DNA of 64,000 nucleotides from Elysia crispata (GCA_033675545.1 JAWDGP010004628.1:370001-434000), one strand, 5' to 3'; counted from the first letter of the stretch, positions 1-14,267 are shown. Numbers and translations: made by a program. The notes: a model not told the origin generated them from the letters alone.

Positions 1-787
1 CAAAGAGTAAACTTCTTAGGAACTGGAGTACCGAAAATGTAAAGCAGAAACAAAATAATGGGTAAAAATTGGAAAACTTGACTGTGATTACAACCACTCC
101 CCACCTATTGAAAGCTGTCAAAGTTAACAGAATAAGTCAATCTAACGAAAGTCAAGGACAAAAGGCTCTTTGTTTGGAAACATAAATGTGCAGTAGTCAA
201 AGGATGAAAACAGGTGACACAAGTGGACTGAGACTTTACACAATGATCCGGAGAATTTATTACTTGTCTATTTCACGACAGACGCCCCTTCCAACCCAGC
301 CCCTCCCCGAAATCTACTGTTTTAGCATTATGTGTATGGATGTGTGCTCTTCTTTTATAAGTAAAGAGCATAATTGGGCTTTATCCCATGTAATGCTTAG
401 ATTTTCAGGAATAAATCGCATGGGACAGTATTATTTTATCATACATAGGATGAAGCTGAAAAATGCGGAAATTTGTAGGATAAGTGAAAAGTTAAAAAGA
501 AAAATGCCAACCGTACGGAACGAACGAAGGATGAAGTTTTCTCTAAATATTTCTTTCTATTATTTTATCAAAAAATTTCTCTTCCTTTCATCAAAATTTT
601 TCTTACTAATATTTCTTTCTGTATTTCTTGCTTTCAGCCCGAACTTTATTTTACCTCTTTCCCTTTACGCTTTTTATTATACAGACATTATATTAAGGAA
701 GAAGAAACTTTTGAAGCACACGAGAAGGTGTAGTTAAACATTTTGAAACCACTTTTAAGTTCTGAAGATAATAATAATGATGATGAT
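1..787. other. Non-coding DNA, no gene seen
   Basis: The stretch is AT-rich. One open frame of 183 codons runs through it (186-737, plus), but the translation has no recognisable domain, is rich in low-complexity Phe/Leu/Ile and Lys/Arg, and shows no convincing exon borders. I treat it as chance. Confidence 0.5.
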
Positions 788-902
<115 letters not shown>

Positions 903-978
903 TGATTGAATGAAATTAATATATTTGTGTCTTCATTGTTTAATAATATTAAACTGATAATGCAAGTACAAAAAATTA

Positions 979-1002
979 ATATATATATATATATATATAT
1001 AT
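979..1002. repeat. (AT)n microsatellite
   Basis: Twelve AT units in AT-rich DNA. Confidence 0.9.
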
Positions 1003-2310
<1,308 letters not shown>

Positions 2311-2334
2311 ATTCTCTTATTTCATTATGCCACC

Positions 2335-2545
2335 AGCAATAATGGTGCCACTCCACCCGCCACCTCTCCTCGCGCAGTCCGAGTGAGAATGAGGCGTCCA
2401 ACAAGGCGATTAGTGGGGCGTGGCATGAGGAGATACCCTCAGCCTGGGAGGCTCATGTTCGCCAACTGACCGCTGCCGCGTCATAGTGCCAACACATCAT
2501 CACCTCAGCAGTACCGCCTGATGGACATGACTTGTCCTCACCGGT
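2335..2545. promoter_or_regulatory. GC-richer island, candidate regulatory element
   Basis: About 200 bp of complex, GC-richer sequence stands out between two long microsatellites. It holds a GATTAGT (2408-2414) directly followed by GGGCGTGGC (2416-2424), a Krüppel-like/GLI-type GC box. The same two words recur at 4482-4525. It has no coding signature. A regulatory role is inferred only from composition and motifs. Confidence 0.25.
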
Positions 2546-2929
2546 CAACTTTTCGGCTGATCATTCTCCAAGCAGGGAGAGGGAGAAGAAGTGAGAGGGG
2601 AAGGTTAGAGTGCAAGGGGATGGGTTTCAGGAAATAAGGAAATCGCTTCGTGAAATAAAGTGACTTTTAGATGGATTGCTCTGAAAGTTCAGTTTACGCA
2701 AGAGCATTGAGCAAAGAGTAAAAGATTTCTTGTTCGCACGTAGTAGATTTGGAAAGGAGTATGTATTTGTATGTGTGAGTGAGGGAGAGAGAAAGAGGCA
2801 GACAGAGAGAGAAAGAGACAGATACAAACACACAGATAAACAGACTGAGAAACAGACGTAGATGGACAAAGAGAAAGATGTATGGTCAATCAGATATCGC
2901 GAAAGAAAAGACAATGAATATTTGTCTGA

Positions 2930-2939
2930 AAGAGAGAGA

Positions 2940-3028
<89 letters not shown>

Positions 3029-3029
3029 G
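2930..3029. repeat. (AG)n microsatellite
   Basis: About 100 bp of AG repeat with one interruption near 2943. An impure AG/GACA-rich run precedes it from about 2780. Confidence 0.98.
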
Positions 3030-4435
3030 AGCAAACTAGGAAAGCTAGTGAAAATAAATTAATGTATGAACTTTGACATCGATATCACCACACCTTTTTA
3101 TTGCTTGTAGGACTCCATAGATTCGCCTTGTATATATAAAGAAATAGAAAAGAAAAGTTATCTATTTGCTCGGTATATCCATCCCTTTTCAAACAATGTC
3201 GCTTTTTTCAAAATAGAATTAGGAAGAGAGAAAATTCGAAACTATAATTAGGGTTGTGAATAATTTATATCTAAGTTTAACAGGTTGCCGACGCCATTAG
3301 TCTATCAATATTAATGTAATATGCTACCAATATCATAATAATGTATCTTTACAATCCATATTCTACCAATATATAGGTTTGTTTTAAATCAATATGTGAC
3401 CGACGTGATGCTTGCGTTTACACTCAACACTCTACCGACGTGATGTGTTGGGGAAGGATGTGTGTCATATAATGCCAGGAGCGTATCCTCTCCAAAACCA
3501 GGGAAATAAAATGGTTATGATGGACACCAAGATTCCTAATAATTGGACCAAAAGGTCGATTTTGATGAGGGGAAGATTGATGACTCCCCACTGTGTTGTC
3601 TGCGCATGTCACTACCAGCAGCTGGACGTGGAGCAAAGGTCATTAGCTATTCGTACTCGACTGCTTTTTGGTAAACAAGGTATTGGGATATGGGGGGTTG
3701 TAATGTAAACATCCTTTACGTGGCCTGAAAAATCTTGGGATGATTACACGGATGGTTATAAAAGTAGGAGATGACTAATGTCTTCTGATTGTTGTTGATG
3801 TTGGAGCTAGACATGTTCGTGGCTTGGTCAGCCCATGACGAGTTGCTACAGACACCGATAAGATAACATGTTACTCTCTAAGGAGGCCTGGTCTACCATT
3901 TTACACATATTTTAATTCGCTCTCCCCACTGACTGGTACTGTACTGAATCTTGGGTTGTGTTTGTTCTAACAATTCTTTAACTTAGGTATAATTAGTTCC
4001 CAAGGGGGTTTCTGCTGATAGAAACGAAAAATAGACACACAAAATGCTTGTGTAAGCTATGAAAGTTGTGAACAAGACGTTTCATGTGTTATTTATTTTT
4101 ATTGTTTTTAAACTCCTTATAACTATGTCATTGATTGCAGAGCCTGTTTTAGGTTTATTCATGTGACTTCACCACGCCTTTGTGAATCCCATATGGGGGA
4201 AAAGGAATCGCATGGATAAACCAAGTTCTCGTTAAAACAAGATGCTTGTGTAACAATGATAGAATGTACACTATTTAGGGGAGTAAGTGCACTTTCTCAG
4301 CTCAGCGTCACCGAGATGTAACCGTGGTATATGATGTAAGCTAGATTTACATTACGTTGATAGCTAATCTTGGCCTCAAGACACCCTTTCATTTTTATAG
4401 CTCGCTATCGTAGAATTAACATAGCCGCCATTGTT
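3030..4435. other. Non-coding DNA, no gene seen
   Basis: This is unique-looking AT-rich sequence. A 98-codon open frame at 3412-3708 has no ATG start, no domain and no splice context, so I do not call it. Confidence 0.5.
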
Positions 4436-4562
4436 TTTCTGCCCGCGTTAACCTGCGCGGGAATCCAACATCAAAAGAAGTGGGCGTGGCTAGGAGCTCA
4501 TTGAGGCGAAGCGGCGTTGATTAGTCTGTCTCTCCGGGTGACGGGAGGCTAAGTGGAGATTT
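4436..4562. promoter_or_regulatory. GC-rich island with GC box and inverted repeat, candidate regulatory element
   Basis: A short GC-rich block in AT-rich DNA. It contains CCCGCG...CGCGGG, a 6-bp inverted repeat with an 8-bp spacer at about 4442-4461, which overlaps an E2F-like GCGCGGGAA. It also has GGGCGTGGC (4482-4490) and GATTAGT (4519-4525). The last two words also occur together at 2408-2424. Function is inferred from motifs alone. Confidence 0.25.
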
Positions 4563-5534
4563 CTTACATTTCTCCAGGGTTAATCACACTGTGAGCTTAT
4601 GAGAAACTGTCTTTAGGAATAAGAGAATATTTTTCATTCTTTTTTTTTTAAATAGTGTGATGTGTGAGACAATACCACACCAGTTTCTAAATACATTGCA
4701 CATAGTGCAGTGTAATTAGAAAGTAGGGGTTATTATGACGCATGCAGAAAGGATTAATCTCTCTATTTCACTCTCTATTTTCCTTTTCATTTTTCTTTTC
4801 CTCTCTCTCTATCAATCTATTTATTTATCTCTGTGTACCCTTTGCTTACAAACATTAGTCTATCACATGAAAAACAAAGGTTTGAAACTTAAAAACATCC
4901 CGATAAAGATCAACGGAAGCAAGGTATAAGATTGAATTCTTTATCAACCAAGTGATCAGCTTTCAACAATTACTTTTACATACGAGTTGAAATTTATCAG
5001 CGACTTCCTTTTTCTTCCATTTTCATTTGCTCTTCAAGTTGCCGTCTGAATTTTTTTTTCAGTTTTTAAAGCACTCAAGTAAGTCGTTATTTTCTTTAAT
5101 TTTTGCATCAACACATTGTGAAGTGTTGAGGTCCCTTGGCCCTAAGATAGAAGGGGGAGTAACATGCGAGGTATGTAGTAACCTCTTGAGGCAAGTCTTT
5201 CATGTGCTCTCCCATCGCTGAGGCATCCCTATGAAGTCGAAGACCTGTGATATTCTATCTCCTCACTTCTTTCATAATGAGTTTTGCATAATCCATTTTA
5301 CGCCTCTTTCTCACAAAGGTAACAACTCCTCTCCTCTATTCCATCAAAAATTCTTTTAAGCACAATTTGAACATGATGTATCCTAATCTTTGACAGGATA
5401 ATTCTTTCTATCATTTGCTTGGGTTGTAAACAATAACGTGGAATTTTCTTGGCTTTGTATCGATTTATCTGTCTATCCTCTTGCCTCGCAGTTCTCTCTC
5501 CCTCTATCTCTATCTCTCTCTATCTATCTCTCTT

Positions 5535-5539
<5 letters not shown>
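4563..5539. other. Non-coding DNA, no gene seen
   Basis: AT-rich sequence without a recognisable gene. The right end (from about 5490) becomes CT-rich and runs into the array at 5540. Confidence 0.5.

Positions 5540-5588
<49 letters not shown>
5540..5588. repeat. (TC)n microsatellite
   Basis: About 24 pure TC units after an impure TATC/TTTC lead-in. Confidence 0.97.
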
Positions 5589-5592
<4 letters not shown>

Positions 5593-6636
5593 CTATCCCC
5601 TTCCATCAGTCGCCTTTTTCATTTTCCTTTTATTGATTTCAACAGCGCAATTTATTGCAGACTCGAAAATAGTGTTGGCATATTATGGTTAACATTTTTT
5701 GAGTCAAATCTTCCGTAACACGTAACAAGAGTTTCTTGTCTCCTCGACATGTTTTCCAAACTGATTTAATGAGAAAAACGTATTAAAATATGAAGCCTCA
5801 CACCAATGTTGGTAGAGGCATTCTTAAGTTACTGAATAGACTGCATTGGCTCACTATCAAATAATTATGTGAAAACACCATAATCATTCTGAATGAGATC
5901 TTAGCAAGCAGTTCCCATAAACGATGTGTGAAGCAACACAGTTTACGGTGACTTGTAGAAAACACAAGCACCAGGTGCAGCGAGTAGGGTGGCGTGGGGG
6001 AGACCACCCCAGTTGATATCGGACCCTGATCCTGACACGGCTGCATTCAACACCGTACCTGAGCCACTGAGCAGCGTCCTCTGGTGCTGATATCTCTACG
6101 ATACTACTCGCCTGCTCCAGTGGCTACATACACGAGTCTTTGGAATCCCACCAAGAATGTCTAATTACTTTATGGAGTGATGAGCGACACACCGACACGG
6201 TTCGGATTGTTAGCATCTTCGATACAGTTTACGTCGGCTACCTCCCTGCATGTGATTGCGTCACTAACCAAGGAAAAATTATCAAAACCTTAAACGTTGC
6301 TCTGCAGTGCGACCTTTACGTCTTTTCTATTTCAAGTAGAGAGTCTTTTTTTTTGTTTGTTTGTTTTCTGTTTATATTGATGCAGAAAATTGAAAACAGC
6401 CCATGCATTGACTTCATGGAAGCAATTATTTGCATCACAGATGAGAAAAGGTGCTTTACACACCTACGCGTCTTTCTTTAAGACATACATCTGTATTGTG
6501 GAAAAACCAACTAGCCATCGAATGCTGTTGAGAGGTCGTTTTAAAAATTGACAAGATTATTTCATACATCATAAATCACCATCTGGAGTTTTTGTACACT
6601 TGTTGAAATGGTCTCTGGATTTCTATTTCAGAAACT
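5589..6636. other. Non-coding DNA, no gene seen
   Basis: Mixed-composition DNA. Open frames at 5798-6046 (minus) and 6140-6481 (plus, non-ATG start) carry no recognisable domain. Confidence 0.5.
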
Positions 6637-6930
6637 CAAGTGGAGTATTCGTTCATGTAATTTTCAACATAAATTTTTTTTAATGTTTAATAGACATATA
6701 AATACATTTCTGAATTTATAAAAATGAGCCTCATACAACTAATCAAATCTTTTATTGGATATTATTGAGATTTGCTTCAAAAACAAGTGGAGTATTCGTT
6801 CATGTAATTTTCAACATAAATTTTTTTTAATGTTTAATAGACATATAAATACATTTCTGAATTTATAAAAATGAGCCTCATACAACTAATCAAATCTTTT
6901 ATTGGATATTATTGAGATTTGCTTCAAAAA
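6637..6930. repeat. Perfect tandem duplication, 2 x 147 bp
   Basis: Copy 1 is 6637-6783 and copy 2 is 6784-6930. I compared them base by base and found no difference, including the run of eight T. Both begin CAAGTGGAGTATTCG and end GCTTCAAAAA. The sequence is AT-rich, non-coding and matches no element I know. Complete identity means a very recent duplication or an assembly artefact. Confidence 0.97.
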
Positions 6931-7079
6931 CAAATCTTCTCTGCAACTCTGAGACATGAAATATGAAATTCAGAAAATCGATTGGACTTCTGTCCGAAAC
7001 AAGCACAATAATGTGAGTGAATTCTGAGTAACTCTACTGCATCACCAAATTTCACCAGACAGTGGCTTAAACCGAAAAG

Positions 7080-7172
7080 ATTGTTAGACATAAGATTTAA
7101 TCGAATAGAGAGTTAGGTATTAAATTTAATGGAATAGATTGTTAGGCATTACATTTAATCAAATAGATTGTT
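7080..7172. repeat. 29-bp minisatellite, three copies
   Basis: Three diverged copies of a 29-bp unit (7080-7108, 7109-7137, 7138-7166) plus a partial fourth. Each ends in AATAG and has the core ATTTAATNNAATAG. It lies 150 bp after the 147-bp duplication. Confidence 0.85.
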
Positions 7173-10139
7173 TCAAGACTCCGAGGATAAAAATCTTCTC
7201 TGCAGTTCCCTACCAACCGAGGCACTAGTTGTTGGAAAAGTTATGGCAGTAAACGCTGGAGAGATCGATAGCCACGGAATCTGGGCTGATTCTTAGAACA
7301 GCCAAACTTTAATAGAACCGATCTACACAGATGAATTTATTATAATATAAACTTTTAGTTTAGCACTATTAGAACTGTTTTGCACCTACGTATCGATTAC
7401 TCATTTTTTATTTACTCAGGACTAATTCATTATTTACAATTAATTAAGATTTTAGAAATGGGATTTTTCTTGGCATCATGGAAAAAAAAAAGAAAAGAAA
7501 TCAAATTTCATCGTTATGAAAAGAAGAAAGATCCAAACCTTTGTCAGGTTTTTGATTTACCACTCTGGATATATCATCCATGATCCCCGCCATCGAAAAG
7601 ATCACTGGCTATCCCAGGTCATCGTAATAATGTAAAGTACAACAGGCTTGGTCATTGTGGTTTCCAGTTTGGCTCCATGGTAATATTTTGCAAAGGAAGA
7701 GGACAGAAAGCTTAGAATTTTCGATCCATGCTCTCCTATTATCCTGAGCGTATGGATTTGAGAAATTTGTTTATTCTGCAGAAACAGCAAAGGTGTACCA
7801 AATGACCAAGAGGCATTGTTTTTTTATTTATAGATATATTTTTTCTCTGTCGGCTCAAATCATAAGAGCGTAAATCTATAATCAGTTCTGCAAATCTGGC
7901 AGACTTGCATTGGATCAAAACAGAACTCTATAAAATAAACTCATTAAACTAGCTCAAACAATGAAACACTTCCAAAGATCTGGTCAGAGTTGATACATCC
8001 CATTCGGAACCTGAATTGTGTGAGCTAATATATGTTTTAGATCTTTATTACAAACAGCGTTTTAGAGAGTTTGAGGAAGATCTAACGGTCCAAATTTTTA
8101 GACTTCTCAGACTGCATATTGGCAAGGATTGGTCAGGTGAAAGAGTGCTTCCGACATAGTTAAACTGTACTGTTTGTCACATCAAAAGCGGGGAATCGGA
8201 TAAGAAGACTTGTCTTTCTGCGTGAGTGTTTTTTTTAAGTCACGATAAACCCTTAAACTTTACGGGAGGCGATGCTCTTGTCTTGATGATGCACTCGAAC
8301 CTAAGTGGGGGAGAGGGGGGTGGCAACATAATTGTCTGTGGACGTCAGAAGGACATGATAACTCTCTAAGACCGAGGTTTTTATACAGCAAGTTTAAATC
8401 TATCCCTTTCAGAAAAAAAATTAAGTTAAATTTGTTTGTTTTTTATTTTTGCATTTCTTTCTATATCGAGTATAACAACCTTCAAACGTGATATTTCAAA
8501 ATTCAATTACTAAATTGACAAAAATTAATTCGTTTTTTTGACAAATTCTAATAATATCGAGGGTCAAAGTCACACAATAAAACGGAAAAAGTTATTTATA
8601 TGCATTTCCAATGTTAAAAAGTATCCTTACTATCTTAACACAAATCAAGGTTATCTGATGGCGATTGAAAATAATTATGTCGTTGGTTTAAGGTGCAGGT
8701 AACAGTTCCTTTAATTCCAACTGTACCTCAAGCTACAAAATATGAGAAAGGATATGCATTTGGTAGCTAGGAAGGAATACAGAGATAAACTGATACACAG
8801 ACACTCAAATGCGCATACATTTACGTGTATGTTTAGATGTATCAAGGGAAATACCCCTATCTTAGACAAACACTGAGACTTAAAGGTAACTGTCTGGAGA
8901 CAGCTGGTTACACTCGCGATGCATCTTTTCATTTGATTATATTCGAGCAACGGAGAAGAGGATCTCTGCGGTTTGGTCCTTGACTTCCGCTTTACTGGAA
9001 CATCATCCCTACAGGCTTTGATGTGACACTGCTTATCAACCATTTGCACTAAACTGTTTCCATATCAGCACTACATTCTGGCTGAGACTCCATATCAAGA
9101 CATTTCATACTTCCGAGAGTAAGGATCCATGGCTTGCCTTGTCCAACTAATCCTAATTCTTCCCTTTGACCTCATTAAAAATGATTATGATATCCAACCA
9201 GTTTGCCTCAGGGAGTGGGTTTTTTTCGTTTTTTTTAAACTTTCTCAAACTCTTCTTTGTCAAAATGATTGTTTTTACATGGAATGTAAGACCTATTTAA
9301 TAGAGAGATATGTTATACGCTGTTAATGTTGCTTCTTATCCTCGCTGTTCCAAGATTATTGTCTGGTTTAGATGTTTGAATCAGCAGGTTTTCAGTCTGT
9401 GCTATCGCCACTTTAGACCCCGTGCTGAGTGCTCCCTCGTGAACCCGTCACGCCTTCCCCGCCCCTCCCCACATCTCCCAACCCTTGTCATGTTAACGAG
9501 CGTTTGAATGTCTCCACTGCGGAGGTGAAACCTTGAGAAGATGTCAACTAATGGATAAGGACGGCTTCGAAAGCGCTTCGTACGTTCTCGAGACAAGTTG
9601 TTAGTTCACCAATCCAATTTTAAGAGGATGAATACGAAAGTTCTTTTGAAAAATACTATTCCTTAACTCTTCAGTTGGCATGGGGCAATAATTCTATGAG
9701 AGTTCGAAATTGTAAAACAAATTATGTATGCTCTGAGTTATCGATGTTGCTGTCCTGCAGTTAGGTTTCTTCACTGAGCTCCTGAGTTGGACGTAAACGA
9801 TTTAATTGTGTCGCAAATCTTTAATAAAAGTTCTTCTTTCCTCTTTACAATAATGTTCCTCCATGGAGCTCATGGGATGCTGTAGATATCGTCTCTTCGA
9901 CCTTCTGAAATTGTTTGCAGGGTAAATTCTTTTTCTTCAAAATTATACAGCATATGTGACAAATCCTGTACAAATTTGGTAAGAGAATATTCGGAGGCCA
10001 ATGCACGGATCTGTTTGCAACTTCCAGACAAATGTTTCGTCATACTTTGTGATCTGACTAAAAATATATCAAGGCCTATTATAATACTGTTCAAATTTGC
10101 GATGCTAATTATTCATGAAATATTTAAATTTTTATGCAC
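7173..10139. other. Non-coding DNA, no gene seen
   Basis: AT-rich DNA. Open frames at 8711-9049 (minus) and at 9402-9596 (minus) have no recognisable domain. The second covers a locally GC-rich patch (about 9415-9490). There is no tRNA or rRNA signature. Confidence 0.5.
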
Positions 10140-10150
10140 ATATCTATCTG

Positions 10151-10211
<61 letters not shown>

Positions 10212-10220
10212 ATCTATATA

Positions 10221-10267
<47 letters not shown>
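10140..10267. repeat. Compound (TCTA)n-(TA)n microsatellite
   Basis: About 18 TCTA tetranucleotides pass directly into about 27 TA units. Confidence 0.97.
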
Positions 10268-10270
<3 letters not shown>

Positions 10271-11565
10271 TAAAAATAAAAAAAAAAGACAAAAATTCTT
10301 TTTTAACACAACATTGTTATGCGCCTCTGAAATCTGAAAGTGATTTAATCGTGCTTCTCATTCACACACGATAATTTGTGTTAGTAAGGCATGTCACTTG
10401 CGGGCCTAGTTCTCACCAATAAAATAATATAAACACATACATACACACTCTTCCCTCTCTCTATCTCTCTCCCACACACAGTGTTAAAAACTGCAAACTA
10501 TTAGAGATCAATTTAGCTAAATATATTTCTTTCCTCAAGGTCTTAAAACAATAGGAGTAGAAAGTATGTGGGTGGTCATCAGCTGTTGGTGATTGTGTGT
10601 GTTTGCGAGTGTGTCTATGGTATAGAATGCCTGCAAGCGAAAGTGTGTATGCGAGATAATCCTTCACTACGCAGTTGGTGGGCAATTTATCCACGACTCT
10701 AGCTTAAGCAGCGCCGACTGATCACTTTCACAGCCCCCTTCAGTTAGCATTTGCCTTTGAAGCCCGTTTTGCCACAATGAGAGAATTATTCTTGAGAACG
10801 GAGACTGAACCTCGTAAATAAAAACTGCTGCTTCACTGAAAAAAAGGGAAAATTTGACGTACTGGAAGGAATTTTACTAGAGATGGTTCACTCTGGCAAC
10901 CTGTGAGGGGAAGCTGAGAAAGTTGAGATTGCTGAGAACAGGAAACTGGTGTTAAAGTGGTTGCAATGTAGAAGCAAATTAGAACAAGCGGTTGGTTGAG
11001 TTGATCGCAGCAAGACGTCCAAACAGAGTGGTTGTACTTAGTCTACAACAGCACGACCTCGAGTGGACACAGCGTTGCCAGGACTGGACTGTAGAGCGGG
11101 TTCAATTAATGTTTTAGAGCGTAATCGAATTTTATTTGAAATATTAAATTTGTACTTTTGTTTCTATCTTGTTTAGCTGAGTTTTTTTTTTTTTTTTTAG
11201 ATGTGGCAACAAAACAGCATTCTCTGTACTCAAAAGGATTAACATGATTATGATTTAACTAATATGAAATAAAGACAATATTTGGAATGGAGCGCTATAC
11301 CCAGTTTGTTTTGATATGATTTAGTTGTGTCAAATTTATGTTGTCAGTCAGAGCCTCTGGTAAGAGATTCTAGCGAATCTGTGCACGATTCGTCACGGTG
11401 AATAATATCATTGATGTTTTTACTTGTCAAATTTGGATGTTGACGAAAGGATTGTATTCTCTCCACAAACCAAAGTTATCAGATAATGTTACAACCCCTC
11501 AACGTTCCTCAAGAAAAAAAATTAATTAATTGAAGCTAGAGGCTAAAGAGACAAAGCTAGACCCT

Positions 11566-11569
<4 letters not shown>
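10268..11569. other. Non-coding DNA, no gene seen
   Basis: No gene-like signal. The block contains a poly(T) run at about 11184-11199 and a short ACAC-rich stretch at about 10430-10480. Confidence 0.5.

Positions 11570-11609
<40 letters not shown>
11570..11609. repeat. (AG)n microsatellite
   Basis: Twenty AG units followed by an impure GACAGA tail to about 11637. Confidence 0.97.
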
Positions 11610-11612
<3 letters not shown>

Positions 11613-11637
11613 AAGAGACAGACAGAAAGACAGAGAA

Positions 11638-13132
11638 AACCTGTAGATAGACAAAACTGGACTTTAAATTGGAAACTGAAAAATTCAAGGGCAATAACAT
11701 AATTCTTACCAGTGGCTTTTAGTACAGGATGGCGATCTAAGGAGATCGACGAGTTAATGAAACTAAAACAAAGGAACGATTTGAGCGGAAGAACATCCGC
11801 TTTCACTTATCACTACCTGGGGGTATTGCCATTATTTGGTGAGTGCCAGCGATCAGTCAAAACATGTTTAGCTATCAATGGCTCTCCAGAGTACTAACTC
11901 GTGTGTATATACACCACACCATAGGGACACCCCACTGTAATTCCGGTTTCCAACCAAACCAAACACTTCAGGAGATAAATGGATGTTTCCCACGGCTGCA
12001 AATCAAGGAATATGTCAGCTCCAGGCTCTGCTACTGGCTGGGGTGTTTATATTTTCTTGTGTCGATGTGTTGACTTTCGATTTAAGATCATTATCCTAAA
12101 TGATCTAAGGAAAACTCCCCATGGCTCGTTCGCCAACAGTAAACAAAGAAGGAAGGTAGGACGAGGATGTAGGAAGACATCAAGATGGGTGTACTCTCAC
12201 TGTTCTATCCAAGCCTTGCCCAGTTGATTCCGATAGTACTACTCGTGCAGGATGAAGGATGGGCAGAGGGTTGTTGCGCTCTCTCAAGACCCTTCAAGAG
12301 TCCTCACATCTACTCACAAAGAAATAAATGAAGAACTTCCTAATTTATGGTTTCTTGACAGCAGTTTTAGTGCTTAAAGTTTGTGAGCATAATAATACTC
12401 CTTACCTGACGATAGGAAAACAAAGTGTACAGCGTGAGGTCTAAGGAATCTGGACAAGGCCTTTTAAAAATGGATCACGTTTATGTGAAAGTAATGAGTT
12501 TGAAAGTTGTCCCCGAGTCTTAACACGGATGATTCATTACATGTCTGAGTGAATCTTCACGAAAAGTGCTGCGATTTATGATTAACTGATAATCTGATTT
12601 GATTTGACCACTAATTTCGCTTAATGAGTTAATTCTTTTACATTTACGCAAGTCAACCTGAAAACTCCTTTATTTATCCTTCTTTCCTTCTTTTCATTAG
12701 CATCTCCCAAATCCATTCTCTACTCTACATACACTCTCCTCATACTCAATTTTCTAAAAACAATTAAATAAAATATCGCATTAATTTTGTTATGGTCTTC
12801 CTCGTCATCTCAATGACCAGTTTCTCATCTTCGCCACCAACATTATTTGTCAGTTTCATCTTAAATATCGTCGTCGCTATCATCCAACACATCATCATTA
12901 TTCTAATCTTCCTCTGGCGACTGTTCTTAATTATCATAAAAATTATGTTAACATTATTCATCATCATCATCATCATCATTATAACGTCATCACGTGCTAT
13001 GCCAGGATTTATTTCGTAATTTTTTAGCTCACTACTTCTACACAATGATGATTTTTGCTTGTCATTTCCACCTTTTACCCCTTGATATACACTGTATTTT
13101 TCTGCTCCTCATTTATCAAGAAGTTTTCACAC
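11638..13132. other. Non-coding DNA, no gene seen
   Basis: No recognisable protein. It includes a short CAT/ATC-rich stretch at about 12955-12980, which explains the Ile- and Met-rich open frames there. Confidence 0.5.
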
Positions 13133-13227
13133 CCACACACACACACACACTTGTACACGCCCTGTTGCACATTTTCCTGCTCTAACTCATACCACTTTCA
13201 TCCTTTCTCTCCCTCCCCCCCTCCCCC

Positions 13228-13310
<83 letters not shown>
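13133..13310. repeat. (CA)n and (CT)n microsatellites
   Basis: A short (CA)8 run at 13134-13150 is followed by a C-rich stretch and a pure CT array at 13233-13310 (78 bp). Confidence 0.96.
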
Positions 13311-13315
<5 letters not shown>

Positions 13316-13561
13316 TTCCCCCTGCGCACCCTCGTTTCAATGTATCACTGTCTGATTGTGTGTCAGTTCCTGAGTGTGAATTTAAAATCTTGAAATTTAC
13401 CATTTCTCTCCTCCATTTAAACTTACGATCCTTGCTTGTATTCTAAGCTTGTTCGCAAACTATGTCAGTCCTTTTTTTTCTCTTTTCCCCGACTACCTTG
13501 ATTGTTCCCCGCCGTTCATCCTTACCACTCTGATTGTTGTTGTTGTTGTTTTTCAACTTTC

Positions 13562-13595
13562 GCCTCTCCCTCTCTCCCCCCCTCTCTCTCTTCCC

Positions 13596-13632
<37 letters not shown>

Positions 13633-13687
13633 TGTCTCCCCTCTCTCTCTTCCCCTCTCTCCCTCTTTCTCTGTCTCTCTCCATCCC
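13562..13687. repeat. Impure polypyrimidine CT tract
   Basis: About 126 bp of nearly uninterrupted pyrimidine on the plus strand, mostly CT with CCC and TTT breaks and occasional TGTC. Confidence 0.93.
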
Positions 13688-13735
13688 TATCACACCTGTC
13701 CAAGCCTCTCTACCCCAGAAAACAAGCCGTAAACC

Positions 13736-13885
13736 TCCCCTAATTAGCTCATCTCTTTATCACCGCCCATTTAGAACTGCCCGGCGTGGCTCGGGGAGAG
13801 AGCCTGGACATTCCAGCGACTGCTCACGGTGTAGTGTTGCTCTCACTACTCACGACAGCTCTAACAGGCAACTCGGTTGGTCAGC
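13736..13885. promoter_or_regulatory. Complex GC-richer island with TAATTA core, candidate regulatory element
   Basis: After the polypyrimidine tract the sequence becomes complex and GC-richer. It opens with a CTAATTAG homeodomain-type palindrome near 13739. It has no domain-bearing open frame. Its location in the presumed upstream or intronic DNA of a homeobox gene makes an enhancer possible, but that is inference. Confidence 0.2.
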
Positions 13886-14267
13886 TCACTTGGTCAGTTC
13901 AGTTGCACTTCTGACAGACTGGTTAGCTACTACAATTCTAGATCTACCCCTGAAAAAAATATATAGAATCTACTATGTAAATTGTTGAGTAGATCTAACT
14001 ATTGTCCGGTGAAAAAAGTGATATCATATTTTTTTCAGCTAGATCACAGTGAAATCGTCAATTAATGAGTTTAAAAAAAGCAAATTGATTTTTTTCATAT
14101 CTATGAAATAAGAATGAATGAAAAGGTCAGTAAAATTGTCAATCTTTATGTCGACATAGTTAAAACAATCATGTTAAATGATAAAAATTAATGTGCGCAG
14201 TAAAAAAAAAAAAGAAAAAAAAAACTTTCTATGAACAGTAAAGGAGAGAAGAGAAGACAGACGTAAA

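Noticed and set aside
186-737. 183-codon plus-strand frame, long for AT-rich DNA
   Set aside because: No domain, low-complexity composition in the second half, no splice or promoter context.
3412-3708. 98-codon frame with mixed composition
   Set aside because: No ATG start, no recognisable motif, no conserved splice borders.
6140-6481. 113-codon plus-strand frame
   Set aside because: It begins at TTG, part of it comes from a poly(T) run, and I recognise no family.
8240-8330. GGTTCGAGTGC on the minus strand, resembling a tRNA B box
   Set aside because: No A box at a suitable distance, and the neighbouring sequence is simple G-rich DNA.
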